A stretch of DNA of 14,828 nucleotides, taken from positions 1 through 14,828 of the forward strand of contig CAZTQN010000059.1 of assembly GCA_964615765.1 (NCBI GenBank), written 5' to 3'. Below, piece by piece: positions 8,241 through 14,773 of this stretch. This stretch comes from CAZTQN01 sp964615765. GTDB taxonomy: Bacteria > Planctomycetota > Phycisphaerae > Phycisphaerales > UBA1924. The translations under genes and the position numbers were made by a program. The first letter of the stretch is position 1, and the number at the start of each line of letters is the position of its first letter. The notes beneath the pieces were generated by a model. The model saw only the letters and a list, made by a program, of their open reading frames with translations, was not told where the DNA came from and did not search any database.

Positions 8241-8302
8241 CAGTAAATGTTTGACTGACCCAATGCCCCGAGAGGGTCCGTACCATTTATTCACATTGCA
8301 CC

Positions 8303-9661
8303 ATGTCTCCGCTCCTCCCCATCCTCGCAATCGCAGCGGCCCTCCTCCAACCCACCACCCCGCCCAACCCGCCGCCCCAGCCCCTGCACCCGCTCGACGC
8401 ACTCGAGCAGCCGCTCCAGCGCACCAAGGGGCCAGACGGCGAGCACACCGTTGAGTCCGACTGGCGCTCAACGTCGCTGGCGATCGCCACCAAAACAACA
8501 AAGTCCGGCTTCTCGGTCAAGCTCACCTGGGAAGGCATCAACGCGCCGATGTGCGTGTGCTTGACGCTCGAAGACTGCGACGCCGACGGTGCTCCGTACG
8601 ACTTTGCACAGCCGATCCCCTACCGCTTGCGGGACGTCGCCTTCGGCACGCTTCTCGCCGAGCCCAGCGGCACCGCGACCATCGAGTTCGTCGATGTCCG
8701 CCGAATGTCCTTGGATCCCGAGCGTGTTCTCGTGACCGCGTACGGCAACGCAGCCTTCGCCATAACTAAGACCGCGCCCAAAGACGATAACGGGCCCCCG
8801 CGGCACGACCCTCCGGCGGTTGACCGCATGACCTTCGACACGCTAGAACTGACCAAGGACGTATTCACGGTGCTGGCGCCTTCACCGGACGCCGCGATCA
8901 TCGCCCCCGCCGCCCGGGTGCCGAAATGGCTGCAAACACTCCCGCCCGATCACCGAACGCGCGTTGAAGGCGACCATCGCTACACACATATCGTGTCCAC
9001 GTTGGCACGCTCCGGCGAAGTCGGCGACAACGTTCCTGAGCCGCACGCGGATCCAGCCGCCGCGCCGGACGCCATGCACCCCCTTAACGCCCTCGCGCAC
9101 CAACTCCCGCCGAACGCGCCGTCCGACGCCGAAATGGTCTCGTCAGATCAGCGACCCACTTTCCTCGCCCTCGCCACGAAAACAACCGCGTCGGGCTTCC
9201 GCGTCAGGCTCACCTGGGACGGGCTCAAACCTCCCCAATCCCTCGATCTCGTGCTGGAAGACTGCACTTCCGGCGGCAGCCCGTACGGCACTTCGCTCGT
9301 CCACTCCGCACAGTTCCCCCGCGTCGTCCTCGGCACACTCCTCACCGAACCCCGCGGCAGCACAACCATCGACTTCATCAACGTCCGCCGCATGTCCCTC
9401 GATCCCAAACGCGTCCTCGTCACCGCCTCCAGCAACCACTCCCCACCCGCGCCGCCCGACGCCGCAAACGACGCCGCACAACCCACGCGGGCGCCCAACG
9501 TCTTCACCGTCATCGCGCCGTCACCGGACGTCGCGATCATCGCACCGGACGCCCAAGTTCCGGACTGGATGAAGACGATGCCGCCGGATCATCGCACACA
9601 CGCCGAAAGCGCTAATCGATACCTGTACATCACTTCGGCACTGGCGCGATCTGGCGAATAA
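8303..9661 (+). CDS. Exported protein of unknown function with two tandem ~200-residue repeats
   Basis: 452 residues. The N terminus is a short hydrophobic stretch (PLLPILAIAAALLQ) followed by a Pro-rich segment, consistent with export, although the n-region lacks Arg or Lys. The remainder is two copies of one domain, residues 29-239 and 259-452. Both begin HPLxAL. Both contain LATKTT or IATKTT, SGFxVxLTWxG, LEDC, GTLLxEP and FxxVRRMSLDPxRVLVTA, then FTVxAPSPDxAIIAP, LPPDHRT or MPPDHRT, and a final LARSGE. The second copy ends exactly at the stop codon. Each copy keeps one Cys (LEDC). Beta-rich secretory domains are likely, but I do not recognise the family. The copies have diverged in both DNA and protein, so the duplication is not recent. 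The gene is convergent with 9694-10410, with only 32 bases between the stops and no visible terminator. Confidence 0.82.
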   Translation: MSPLLPILAIAAALLQPTTPPNPPPQPLHPLDALEQPLQRTKGPDGEHTVESDWRSTSLAIATKTTKSGFSVKLTWEGINAPMCVCLTLEDCDADGAPYDFAQPIPYRLRDVAFGTLLAEPSGTATIEFVDVRRMSLDPERVLVTAYGNAAFAITKTAPKDDNGPPRHDPPAVDRMTFDTLELTKDVFTVLAPSPDAAIIAPAARVPKWLQTLPPDHRTRVEGDHRYTHIVSTLARSGEVGDNVPEPHADPAAAPDAMHPLNALAHQLPPNAPSDAEMVSSDQRPTFLALATKTTASGFRVRLTWDGLKPPQSLDLVLEDCTSGGSPYGTSLVHSAQFPRVVLGTLLTEPRGSTTIDFINVRRMSLDPKRVLVTASSNHSPPAPPDAANDAAQPTRAPNVFTVIAPSPDVAIIAPDAQVPDWMKTMPPDHRTHAESANRYLYITSALARSGE

Positions 9662-9693
9662 CACCCCGCCCCATGGCACTCTGCCCACTTTGC

Positions 9694-10410
9694 CTACGCA
9701 ACAACACTTCCACACTCCGGACACCGCTCCGGCGACGCGCTCACGTCATACCCGCACCGCCGACACAGCCCTACGCGGCGCTTCTTCCACCCCGCGTACC
9801 AACGGGCTCCATGACGCGCACCCGTGATAATCGCCGCCCCACCAAGCGCGTAAACGACCGTGTTGCCCGCCAGCCCGGCCCACAGGACGTCGAGCGGCAG
9901 CGCGGCCTGTCGTTCAGTGGCGTACCACTTGCTGGGTGGACTGTTCCATGCTGCGAAGACGCAGGATGATCCAATGGTGACCGACGAGCCGCTAGTCCGC
10001 GGAGCCATGACCGCTCGAATGCACCGAAATGGCCATCCGAAGCGCGAGTCGAACACAACCAGATTGTCGGCATCCTGCCGCGCCAATTGCAACGCGCGGG
10101 CCGACCGTTGGTCGAGCGCGTTCGCCATGACCTTCTCGGGAAAGCACGTCAGCATGCCTCCAATATCGTCGTCAGGCTCAACAATTTCCGTGTTGATGCG
10201 ATACACCGTCTCCCCGAATCGACCAGCGGAGTACCAAGTGCATCGATGCTTCTCGTCGTACAACTTGCTCGGGAACTCGTCGTATGAGTTCCACTGAACG
10301 GTTTGCAGCGCGGATCGCATGCCCACCGCTATGGACGCCGCGCCCGCCGCAGCCACGAGAGCTGCCATGCGCACGCCCCGCCGCAGTCTGACCGATCGCA
10401 TGGTGTTCAT
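9694..10410 (-). CDS. Membrane protein with C-terminal zinc ribbon (planctomycete type)
   Basis: 238 residues from the ATG at 10410; another ATG at 10401 is possible, and the open frame to 10458 would overlap the upstream gene. There is an N-terminal membrane helix at about 13-32, a soluble region, then a second helix near 180-200 (LWAGLAGNTVVYALGGAAII). A short basic stretch precedes a zinc ribbon with C216-R-R-C219-G-Y-D and C230-P-E-C233-G. The blocks FGWPFRCIR and LPLDVLW...NTVVYAL followed by a CGYD/CPECG ribbon recall a large family I know from Phycisphaerae, whose function is not established. It is the last gene of a minus-strand cluster, 19 bases after the gene at 10430-11377. Translational coupling is possible: GGGG just after that stop codon may serve as a distant ribosome site. 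Confidence 0.82.
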   Translation of the reverse strand: MNTMRSVRLRRGVRMAALVAAAGAASIAVGMRSALQTVQWNSYDEFPSKLYDEKHRCTWYSAGRFGETVYRINTEIVEPDDDIGGMLTCFPEKVMANALDQRSARALQLARQDADNLVVFDSRFGWPFRCIRAVMAPRTSGSSVTIGSSCVFAAWNSPPSKWYATERQAALPLDVLWAGLAGNTVVYALGGAAIITGARHGARWYAGWKKRRVGLCRRCGYDVSASPERCPECGSVVA

Positions 10411-10429
10411 CCCGGCACCGCGATGCCCC

Positions 10430-11377
10430 TTACAAGTATACGAAGCTGCATGTACCACACATGACCACCCTACTTCCCCCCGTCTCCACCCTCAGCCGCA
10501 CCCGCACCTCCCGCTCAACCCCGCGCTCGCACGTCACCCGCGCCACCATCCGCCACGTCTCGCCCGCTTCCAGCCGCAGATATCGGCCGGCCCGAACCCA
10601 CTCACCCTGCCGCACCCACGCCCACGGCGGCACATCACCCCCAGGCACCGCCCACACCTCCTCACCCGCCGCATTCTCAACAACCAGGCTCAAGCAATCC
10701 TCATCACTCAGCGCCGGCGTCACCAGCACGTACACATCAAACACCCCCGCGCTACTCACCCCACGCGGCACCTCAAACTCCACCGGTGCCGCCCGTTCCT
10801 CCGCCCCCGCGCGCCGAACCTGCATCGTCGGCAACTCCGCGATGAACTTCTCGCTGGCCAGCAGCGCACTGATCACATCCAGCCGCGGCGGCTTCCATTC
10901 ATTCACCAGCACCCCCGCCTTCACAGCCACCGGCGCCGTCCCAGCCCGCGGCGGGCCAATCCTCAGTTCCGCCTCTCGCGCGATGAGACCCCGATCCCAC
11001 ACCCGCTCCACCTCATCCGCCGAGAACGTCCGCGTGACCGTCCGCCCACGCTCATCCGCCACGCGGCACGCCAGCCGCACCCCCTCAAACTCCCCCGCAT
11101 GCTCCGCCCCCTGACGCAACACTTCCGCCGACTTCCCCGGCCCAACACGCACCATCGCGTCCGCCGCCCCCCACGCCGTCGCCGTCCCATCACTCACGCG
11201 GCACGCCGCCCGCACGCTCACCCCGTCCGCGACCGCGTTCGTCACCATCACCGTCCGCACGATCGACGGCCGGCTCAGCACCCGCCACGCCCACACACTC
11301 CCCACACCAAAACTCAGCGCCACGCCCACGATGATCGCGCCCGAAACCCACGATCGCCGCTTGTGCGCCATGTTCAT
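10430..11377 (-). CDS. Membrane-anchored protein of unknown function
   Basis: 315 residues. The N terminus (MNMAHKRRS) is basic, then a single membrane helix spans about 12-30 (VSGAIIVGVALSFGVGSVWAW). The rest is predicted outside the cytoplasm and looks beta-rich, with strands such as VRTVMVTNAVADGVSVRAACRV, FDVYVLVTP and REVRVRLRVE. I do not recognise a domain. ATG codons at 11377 and 11371 are both possible starts; no strong ribosome site is visible. It is the middle gene of a three-gene minus-strand cluster: 12 bases separate it from the small membrane protein upstream and 19 from the zinc-ribbon protein downstream. That spacing suggests one transcript and possibly one envelope complex; the latter is inference. 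Confidence 0.8.
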   Translation of the reverse strand: MNMAHKRRSWVSGAIIVGVALSFGVGSVWAWRVLSRPSIVRTVMVTNAVADGVSVRAACRVSDGTATAWGAADAMVRVGPGKSAEVLRQGAEHAGEFEGVRLACRVADERGRTVTRTFSADEVERVWDRGLIAREAELRIGPPRAGTAPVAVKAGVLVNEWKPPRLDVISALLASEKFIAELPTMQVRRAGAEERAAPVEFEVPRGVSSAGVFDVYVLVTPALSDEDCLSLVVENAAGEEVWAVPGGDVPPWAWVRQGEWVRAGRYLRLEAGETWRMVARVTCERGVEREVRVRLRVETGGSRVVMCGTCSFVYL

Positions 11378-11389
11378 GTCCCGCGCGCT

Positions 11390-11599
11390 CTAACGCGCGA
11401 TCGAGCGGTGCGCCACGATCGAGATGATCGCCATGCTCACGACCCCCGCCCGCGACAGCAGATCCAGCCACAACGGCACATCCCCCAACATGCCGGCCAT
11501 CACCACGCCGATGCACACACCCGCCGCGATCGGAAAGTAGCGAGACATCACAGCCGGCACGAGGTACGCATGCACAAATCGCGAAGGTGTTCTTGTCAT
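11390..11599 (-). CDS. Small two-helix membrane protein
   Basis: 69 residues with two hydrophobic segments, about 20-36 (YFPIAAGVCIGVVMAGML) and 43-64 (LWLDLLSRAGVVSMAIISIV), ending in HRSIAR. There is no recognised family. It is supported as a gene by its tight spacing to the next gene (12 bases), its hydrophobic composition with well-placed charges, and its position as first gene of the cluster. Its ATG lies inside a perfect inverted repeat (11597-11625). A shadow reading frame cannot be excluded, because GC-rich DNA of this kind produces many. Confidence 0.55.
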   Translation of the reverse strand: MTRTPSRFVHAYLVPAVMSRYFPIAAGVCIGVVMAGMLGDVPLWLDLLSRAGVVSMAIISIVAHRSIAR

Positions 11600-11625
11600 G
11601 ACGACACACTGTAGCCGTCGTCATG
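11597..11625 (-). promoter_or_regulatory. Perfect 9-bp inverted repeat over the start codon of the three-gene cluster
   Basis: CATGACGAC (11597-11605) and GTCGTCATG (11617-11625) are exact reverse complements separated by 11 bases. The ATG of the small membrane protein lies in the proximal arm. A -10-like TACAGT (11608-11613, minus strand) lies in the loop. This could be an operator for a dimeric repressor or, if transcription starts further upstream, an RNA hairpin that hides the start codon. Confidence 0.6.
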
Positions 11626-11637
11626 TCCAACCGGCAA
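11608..11637 (-). promoter_or_regulatory. Candidate promoter of the minus-strand cluster
   Basis: Read on the minus strand, TTGCCG (11637-11632) and TACAGT (11613-11608) are separated by 18 bases, resembling a housekeeping -35/-10 pair. The implied transcription start is within a few bases of the ATG at 11599, giving a leaderless or nearly leaderless message. The match is weak and is proposed mainly because the -10 is centred in the inverted repeat. Confidence 0.25.
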
Positions 11638-11728
11638 AGCGGCCACTGACCCGCCACCCCGATGCGCTCACGCAGTCAACGCAACACGGCTGACGAAGAC
11701 CCCCTCCCTCCGCCATCCCCAACCAAGT

Positions 11729-12892
11729 TCACGACCACAACCCCATCTGCCCCACACTTCCCTTCCCCCCCGGCCGCCGAAACCCCGCCGACGACAACTT
11801 CCGCATGTTCCGGTTCAGCCCATACTTCCGCGTATACACGTCCCACATCTGCGCCACCTGGGCCGCCATGGTCCCCCGCCCGGAATGCCGCACGCCGAGC
11901 GTCGACTCGTACAACTTCCCGCCCCGCATGTCGCGGATCTGCGCCTCGACCTTCTTCGCCCGCTCCTCGTGCACGCTGCGCTTCAGCCAGTCCAGAAAAA
12001 TGTCCTTGACCTGATGCGGCAGCCTTAGCATCGCGTACGCCGCGCTCGTCGCGCCCGCGGCCGCGACCTCCCCCAGAATCCGCGGCATCTCCGCGTCCGT
12101 CAGCCCCGGCACGATCGGGGCCACGTTCACATGCACCGGCACGCCCGCACGCACCAGCTCGCGAATCACCCGCAGCCGCCCCGTCGGACTGCTCGCCCGC
12201 GGCTCCAACTTCTGCGCCAAGTCCGCGTCCAGCGTCACCAGCGTCACCGTCACCCGCCCCGCGTTCGCCGCCGCCAGCTTCGCCCACAAGTCCGCATCCC
12301 GCAGCACCAGCGCACTCTTCGTCATCGTCGACACCGGCTGCCCGCACTCGGCCATCACCTCCAAGCACCCGCGCGTGATCCGCATCTCATGTTCCACCGC
12401 CTGATACACGTCCGTGATCGCCGACATAACAATCGGCTCGCCCGCCCAACTCGCGCGCGACAACTCCGCCCGCAGCAGTTCCGGCGCATCCGGCTTCGCC
12501 ATCAACTTGGTTTCAAAGTCGAGCCCGGCACTAAACCCAAGATACTCGTGATACGGCCGCGCAAAGCAGTACACACACCCGTGCTCACACCCCCGATACG
12601 GATTCACCGTCCAATCAAACGGCACATCCGACAGCGGCGTCACCCGATTGATGATCGTCCGCGTCTTGTCACGAAACACCGTCCGCTCCACCCGCACCCG
12701 CTCACCATCCGCCCCCCCCTCCCCCGCCTGCTCCACCATCCGCCGATCGATCTCCTCCCCCAGCACATGCAGCCGCACGGTCTCAAAGCGGTTGCCCGGA
12801 TTGATCCCCGCCCCACGCCGATGCGGCGCCGCCCCGACCACCCCGTCGCCCCCGACCAACAACGCATCCCGATACTCATCACTCGCCGCCAT
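11729..12892 (-). CDS. Radical SAM protein, PA0069 family
   Basis: 387 residues from the ATG at 12892. The radical SAM cluster motif is C102-E-H-G-C106-V-Y-C109, within NPYRGCEHGCVYCFARPYHEY. This wider block and the preceding GAGINPGNRFE are typical of the PA0069/Rv2578c group related to spore photoproduct lyase. It should bind a 4Fe-4S cluster and cleave S-adenosylmethionine; the substrate is unknown. Later blocks include SAITDVYQAVE, TRGCLEVM, TKSALVLRDADL, VTLVTLDADL and HVNVAPIVPGLTD. The open frame continues to 13105, but that extension only translates repeat DNA (ASRFPFPASRP) and is not a plausible N terminus. No clear Shine-Dalgarno sequence is seen. The 129 bases between its stop and the start of the small membrane gene hold no other gene. 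It stands alone on this strand. Confidence 0.92.
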   Translation of the reverse strand: MAASDEYRDALLVGGDGVVGAAPHRRGAGINPGNRFETVRLHVLGEEIDRRMVEQAGEGGADGERVRVERTVFRDKTRTIINRVTPLSDVPFDWTVNPYRGCEHGCVYCFARPYHEYLGFSAGLDFETKLMAKPDAPELLRAELSRASWAGEPIVMSAITDVYQAVEHEMRITRGCLEVMAECGQPVSTMTKSALVLRDADLWAKLAAANAGRVTVTLVTLDADLAQKLEPRASSPTGRLRVIRELVRAGVPVHVNVAPIVPGLTDAEMPRILGEVAAAGATSAAYAMLRLPHQVKDIFLDWLKRSVHEERAKKVEAQIRDMRGGKLYESTLGVRHSGRGTMAAQVAQMWDVYTRKYGLNRNMRKLSSAGFRRPGGKGSVGQMGLWS

Positions 12893-12954
12893 ATCCAAAC
12901 AATACGCGAACGGAGAGCAGAAGCGACAGAACGCAAGGGGGAAATGTTTGGGTC

Positions 12955-12996
12955 GGGAAGCGGGAAACGGGAAGCGGGAAGCGGGAACCGGGAACC
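12955..12996. repeat. Heptanucleotide repeat array, GGGAANC x6
   Basis: Six consecutive 7-base units: GGGAAGC, GGGAAAC, two of GGGAAGC, and two of GGGAACC. The array lies between the divergent radical SAM and PEP-CTERM-like genes. It has no spacers, so it is not CRISPR-like. Confidence 0.9.
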
Positions 12997-13033
12997 GGCC
13001 ATCTCGCACCCGCCCCGTCCCGTCCCCCCCCCT

Positions 13034-13084
13034 GGTGCCCGGTGCCTGGTCCCCGGTGCCTCCCCCCACGAGTGCCCAGTGCCT
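13034..13084. repeat. Heptanucleotide repeat array, RGTGCCY type
   Basis: Four units (GGTGCCC, GGTGCCT, GGTCCCC, GGTGCCT) at 13034-13061 and two more (AGTGCCC, AGTGCCT) at 13071-13084, separated by a C-rich 9-base gap. It ends 7 bases before the candidate -35 element of the next gene. The last two units plus CTC recur exactly at 14014-14030. Confidence 0.85.
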
Positions 13085-13091
13085 CTCTCCC

Positions 13092-13120
13092 TTTCCAACC
13101 CCCACTTTGCAGGGTATACT
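13092..13120 (+). promoter_or_regulatory. Promoter of the PEP-CTERM-like gene
   Basis: TTTCCA (13092-13097), a 17-base spacer, then TATACT (13115-13120), which matches the TATAAT consensus at five of six positions. This is a sigma-70-type pair standing out in very GC-rich DNA. Transcription would start near 13127, leaving a leader of about 60 bases. Confidence 0.65.
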
Positions 13121-13130
13121 TCCCCCCCGA

Positions 13131-13169
13131 GCAAGGTGGGTTTCCCTTGCATTCCCCCGCTAACGCGGG
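13131..13169 (+). promoter_or_regulatory. Structured 5' leader with two short hairpins
   Basis: GCAAGG (13131-13136) pairs with CCTTGC (13145-13150). CCCGC (13156-13160) pairs with GCGGG (13165-13169) around the tetraloop TAAC. The second stem ends 4 bases before the ribosome binding site. It could stabilise the message or tune initiation. It does not match a riboswitch class I know. Confidence 0.5.
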
Positions 13170-13173
13170 ATTT

Positions 13174-13180
13174 GAGGAGA
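13174..13180 (+). promoter_or_regulatory. Strong ribosome binding site of the PEP-CTERM-like gene
   Basis: GAGGAGA lies 8 bases before the ATG at 13189. It rules out the longer reading frame that begins at 13042 and fixes the start at the signal peptide. Confidence 0.85.
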
Positions 13181-13188
13181 GAGAGACA

Positions 13189-13848
13189 ATGCGTTGTGTT
13201 CTTCCGTTCGCCGTGGCCACCCTCACCCTCGCCGCGGCTGTTTCCGCCGACACCCTCACCCTGTCCTCCGATACCGCCTTCCAGGCTCTCGAAGCCTCCG
13301 GCGGCTTCACCAAGCAGTTCGGCGGCAACGTTCGCTGGGGCAGCGGCACCGCCAACGGCGACTGGGAATACGCCATCGTCGATGGCTCCGACACCCCCAT
13401 CGGCGCCGTCGCCCAGACCCCCTGGTCCGGCACCAACATCCACACCTTCACCTTCACCTACGACCCCGCCGGCACCACCACCCTCACCCTCGACGGCATC
13501 GGCTCCATCACCCGCCCCGTCGTCGGCGCTCCCACCGTCCTCTTCGCCCGCGTCCGCGACAGCGTCACCCCCTTCTCCGCCCTCGGCGAGATCTTCGTCG
13601 ACCTCGCCCTCCCCTCCGCCACCGACTACTCCTTCAACCTCCTCACCGGCGACGCCAACGCCGAATACTGGGGCGTCCGCGACAACAACCTCCAGTTCGG
13701 CTTCACCATCACCGGCTCCGCCAATCTCGCCGGCCCGCGCTCCAGCGGGTCCGACCCGCTGTACCAGTTCAAACTCGGCGTCCCCACCCCCGGCGCCGCG
13801 GCGGTCTTCGCCCTCGCCGGCCTCGTCGCCGCCCGCCGCCGCCGCTAA
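13189..13848 (+). CDS. Exported protein with PEP-CTERM-like sorting tail
   Basis: 219 residues. A signal peptide covers residues 1-20 (cleavage after AVSA). The mature part is rich in Thr, Gly and Asp with beta-type alternation (IHTFTFTYDPAGTTTLTLDGIG). The C-terminal tail, about 198-219, has VPTPGAAAVFALAGLVAARRRR split as a short Pro motif, one hydrophobic helix and four Arg. This is the planctomycete form of the PEP-CTERM/exosortase signal, so the protein is expected to be processed and delivered to the cell surface or outside. No exosortase gene is in the window. The body of the protein is not assigned to a family; it resembles the many single-domain PEP-CTERM proteins of these bacteria. 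It has its own promoter, leader, ribosome site and terminator, so it is a monocistronic unit and probably well expressed. Heptamer arrays flank it on both sides. Confidence 0.9.
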   Translation: MRCVLPFAVATLTLAAAVSADTLTLSSDTAFQALEASGGFTKQFGGNVRWGSGTANGDWEYAIVDGSDTPIGAVAQTPWSGTNIHTFTFTYDPAGTTTLTLDGIGSITRPVVGAPTVLFARVRDSVTPFSALGEIFVDLALPSATDYSFNLLTGDANAEYWGVRDNNLQFGFTITGSANLAGPRSSGSDPLYQFKLGVPTPGAAAVFALAGLVAARRRR

Positions 13849-13891
13849 GCCATCACCCCCACCAACCAACCTCATCATCCCATCTCGTGAG

Positions 13892-13930
13892 CCGACCCCG
13901 ATGCCCGAAGCGCCGGGGTCGGTGTGCTTT
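13892..13930 (+). terminator. Rho-independent-type terminator of the PEP-CTERM-like gene
   Basis: CCGACCCCG (13892-13900) and CGGGGTCGG (13914-13922) form a perfect 9-bp GC-rich stem with a 13-base loop, 43 bases after the stop codon. It is followed by TGTGCTTT. The T tract is short, as expected in such GC-rich DNA. Confidence 0.75.
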
Positions 13931-13940
13931 CCCGCCGCCC

Positions 13941-13982
13941 GATGCCCGATGCCCGCTGCCTGGTGCCCGCTGCCCGGTGCCT
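13941..13982. repeat. Heptanucleotide repeat array, GNTGCCY x6
   Basis: Six units in register: GATGCCC twice, then GCTGCCT, GGTGCCC, GCTGCCC and GGTGCCT. It starts just after the terminator of the PEP-CTERM-like gene. The sequence is close to the array at 13034-13084. Confidence 0.88.
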
Positions 13983-13999
13983 CCGCTCCCCTCCCCACC

Positions 14000-14027
14000 A
14001 GTGCCCAGTGCCTAGTGCCCAGTGCCT
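14000..14027. repeat. Heptanucleotide repeat array, AGTGCCY x4
   Basis: AGTGCCC and AGTGCCT alternate twice, ending 6 bases before the HNH gene's stop codon. The last two units plus CTC (14014-14030) repeat 13071-13087 exactly, which is 17 bases. The two arrays thus form direct repeats around the PEP-CTERM-like gene. Confidence 0.9.
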
Positions 14028-14033
14028 CTCCTC

Positions 14034-14735
14034 TCACCCCCCCACCCCCTTCCCCCGATTGCACGCCCGGCACAGCGTCCGCAGATTCTCCACCGCGTTC
14101 CCGCCGCCGCGCGCCACGGGCACGATGTGATCCACCTCCAGCTCCACCCCCGCCTCCGTGGCCGGGCTCTTCCCGCACGCCACGCACCGATACCGATCGC
14201 GCTTCAGCACGCTCCACCGCACATCCACGCGCACGCCTTCGCGCACCGTCCGCGTGTCGCGAAACTTGAGCACCTGCTCGCGCGTCATCTCGCCGCGGTG
14301 CATCGCCCCCACCATCTCCGCCAGCCGCTTCACGCTCCCCCACCGCGCCTTGTACGCATTCCTCGAGAACGCCCCGCGCAGCGCCAAACTCCGCTCCCCC
14401 GGCGGCCGCCCCATCTCCCGCCAAACCCGCTCAAACTCCGCCAAGAGCTCCCCATCCGCCACCCGCCGCCGACTCGCCCCCTCAATCCCCACCGACCGCA
14501 GCGCCGCATGCCACGTCCCAAACCGCCGGATCACCGTCCCCGCGCCAAACGGCCGCCCCTTCCACCCCTGAAACTCCAGCACCCCAAACGCCCGACCACC
14601 CACCCGCCGCCCATACCGCCGCAGCCCCTCCCGCAACTCCTCATCCGTATACCGCGTCCTCGCCGCCCCCACGTCATACACAAACCCGACCACACCGTCC
14701 CCCCCGCCCCCCCCGCACCCCCCGCCCGTCCCCAC
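14034..14735 (-). CDS. HNH endonuclease with two homing-endonuclease-associated repeats
   Basis: 233 residues from a GTG at 14735. The HNH domain is at the C terminus: C184-V-A-C187, then V-D202-H203-I-V-P, ENLRTL with N217, and C222-R-A-C225-N226-R-G-K. The paired CxxC motifs bind a structural zinc, and the DH and N residues form the active site. Two copies of a repeat linked to HNH homing enzymes lie upstream: about 27-83 (YTDEELREGLRRYG... then TVIRRFGTWHAALRSVGI) and about 90-145 (GELLAEFERVWREMG... then ARWGSVKRLAEMVG). These probably bind DNA. The Gly-rich start (MGTGGGCGGGGG) is doubtful. The frame stays open beyond it to the run of C at the window end, and an in-frame GTG closer to the first repeat also exists, so the true N terminus is unknown. 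No intron, intein or transposase is visible around it, so I call it free-standing. Confidence 0.85.
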   Translation of the reverse strand: MGTGGGCGGGGGDGVVGFVYDVGAARTRYTDEELREGLRRYGRRVGGRAFGVLEFQGWKGRPFGAGTVIRRFGTWHAALRSVGIEGASRRRVADGELLAEFERVWREMGRPPGERSLALRGAFSRNAYKARWGSVKRLAEMVGAMHRGEMTREQVLKFRDTRTVREGVRVDVRWSVLKRDRYRCVACGKSPATEAGVELEVDHIVPVARGGGNAVENLRTLCRACNRGKGVGG

Positions 14736-14773
14736 CGACCCCGCCGCGGGTTCACACGCCGCGCCGAGCCTCG

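Noticed and set aside
12893..13105. N-terminal extension of the radical SAM protein
   Set aside because: It translates the heptamer array into SRFP-type repeats. The family starts near the ATG at 12892.
12955..14027. CRISPR array
   Set aside because: Units are 7 bases, degenerate and without spacers, and there are no cas genes.
12131..14424. Long overlapping frames on both strands across the radical SAM, PEP-CTERM-like and HNH genes
   Set aside because: They cross several real genes and the heptamer arrays, giving Arg/Pro or Gly/Arg-rich products; they are composition artefacts.
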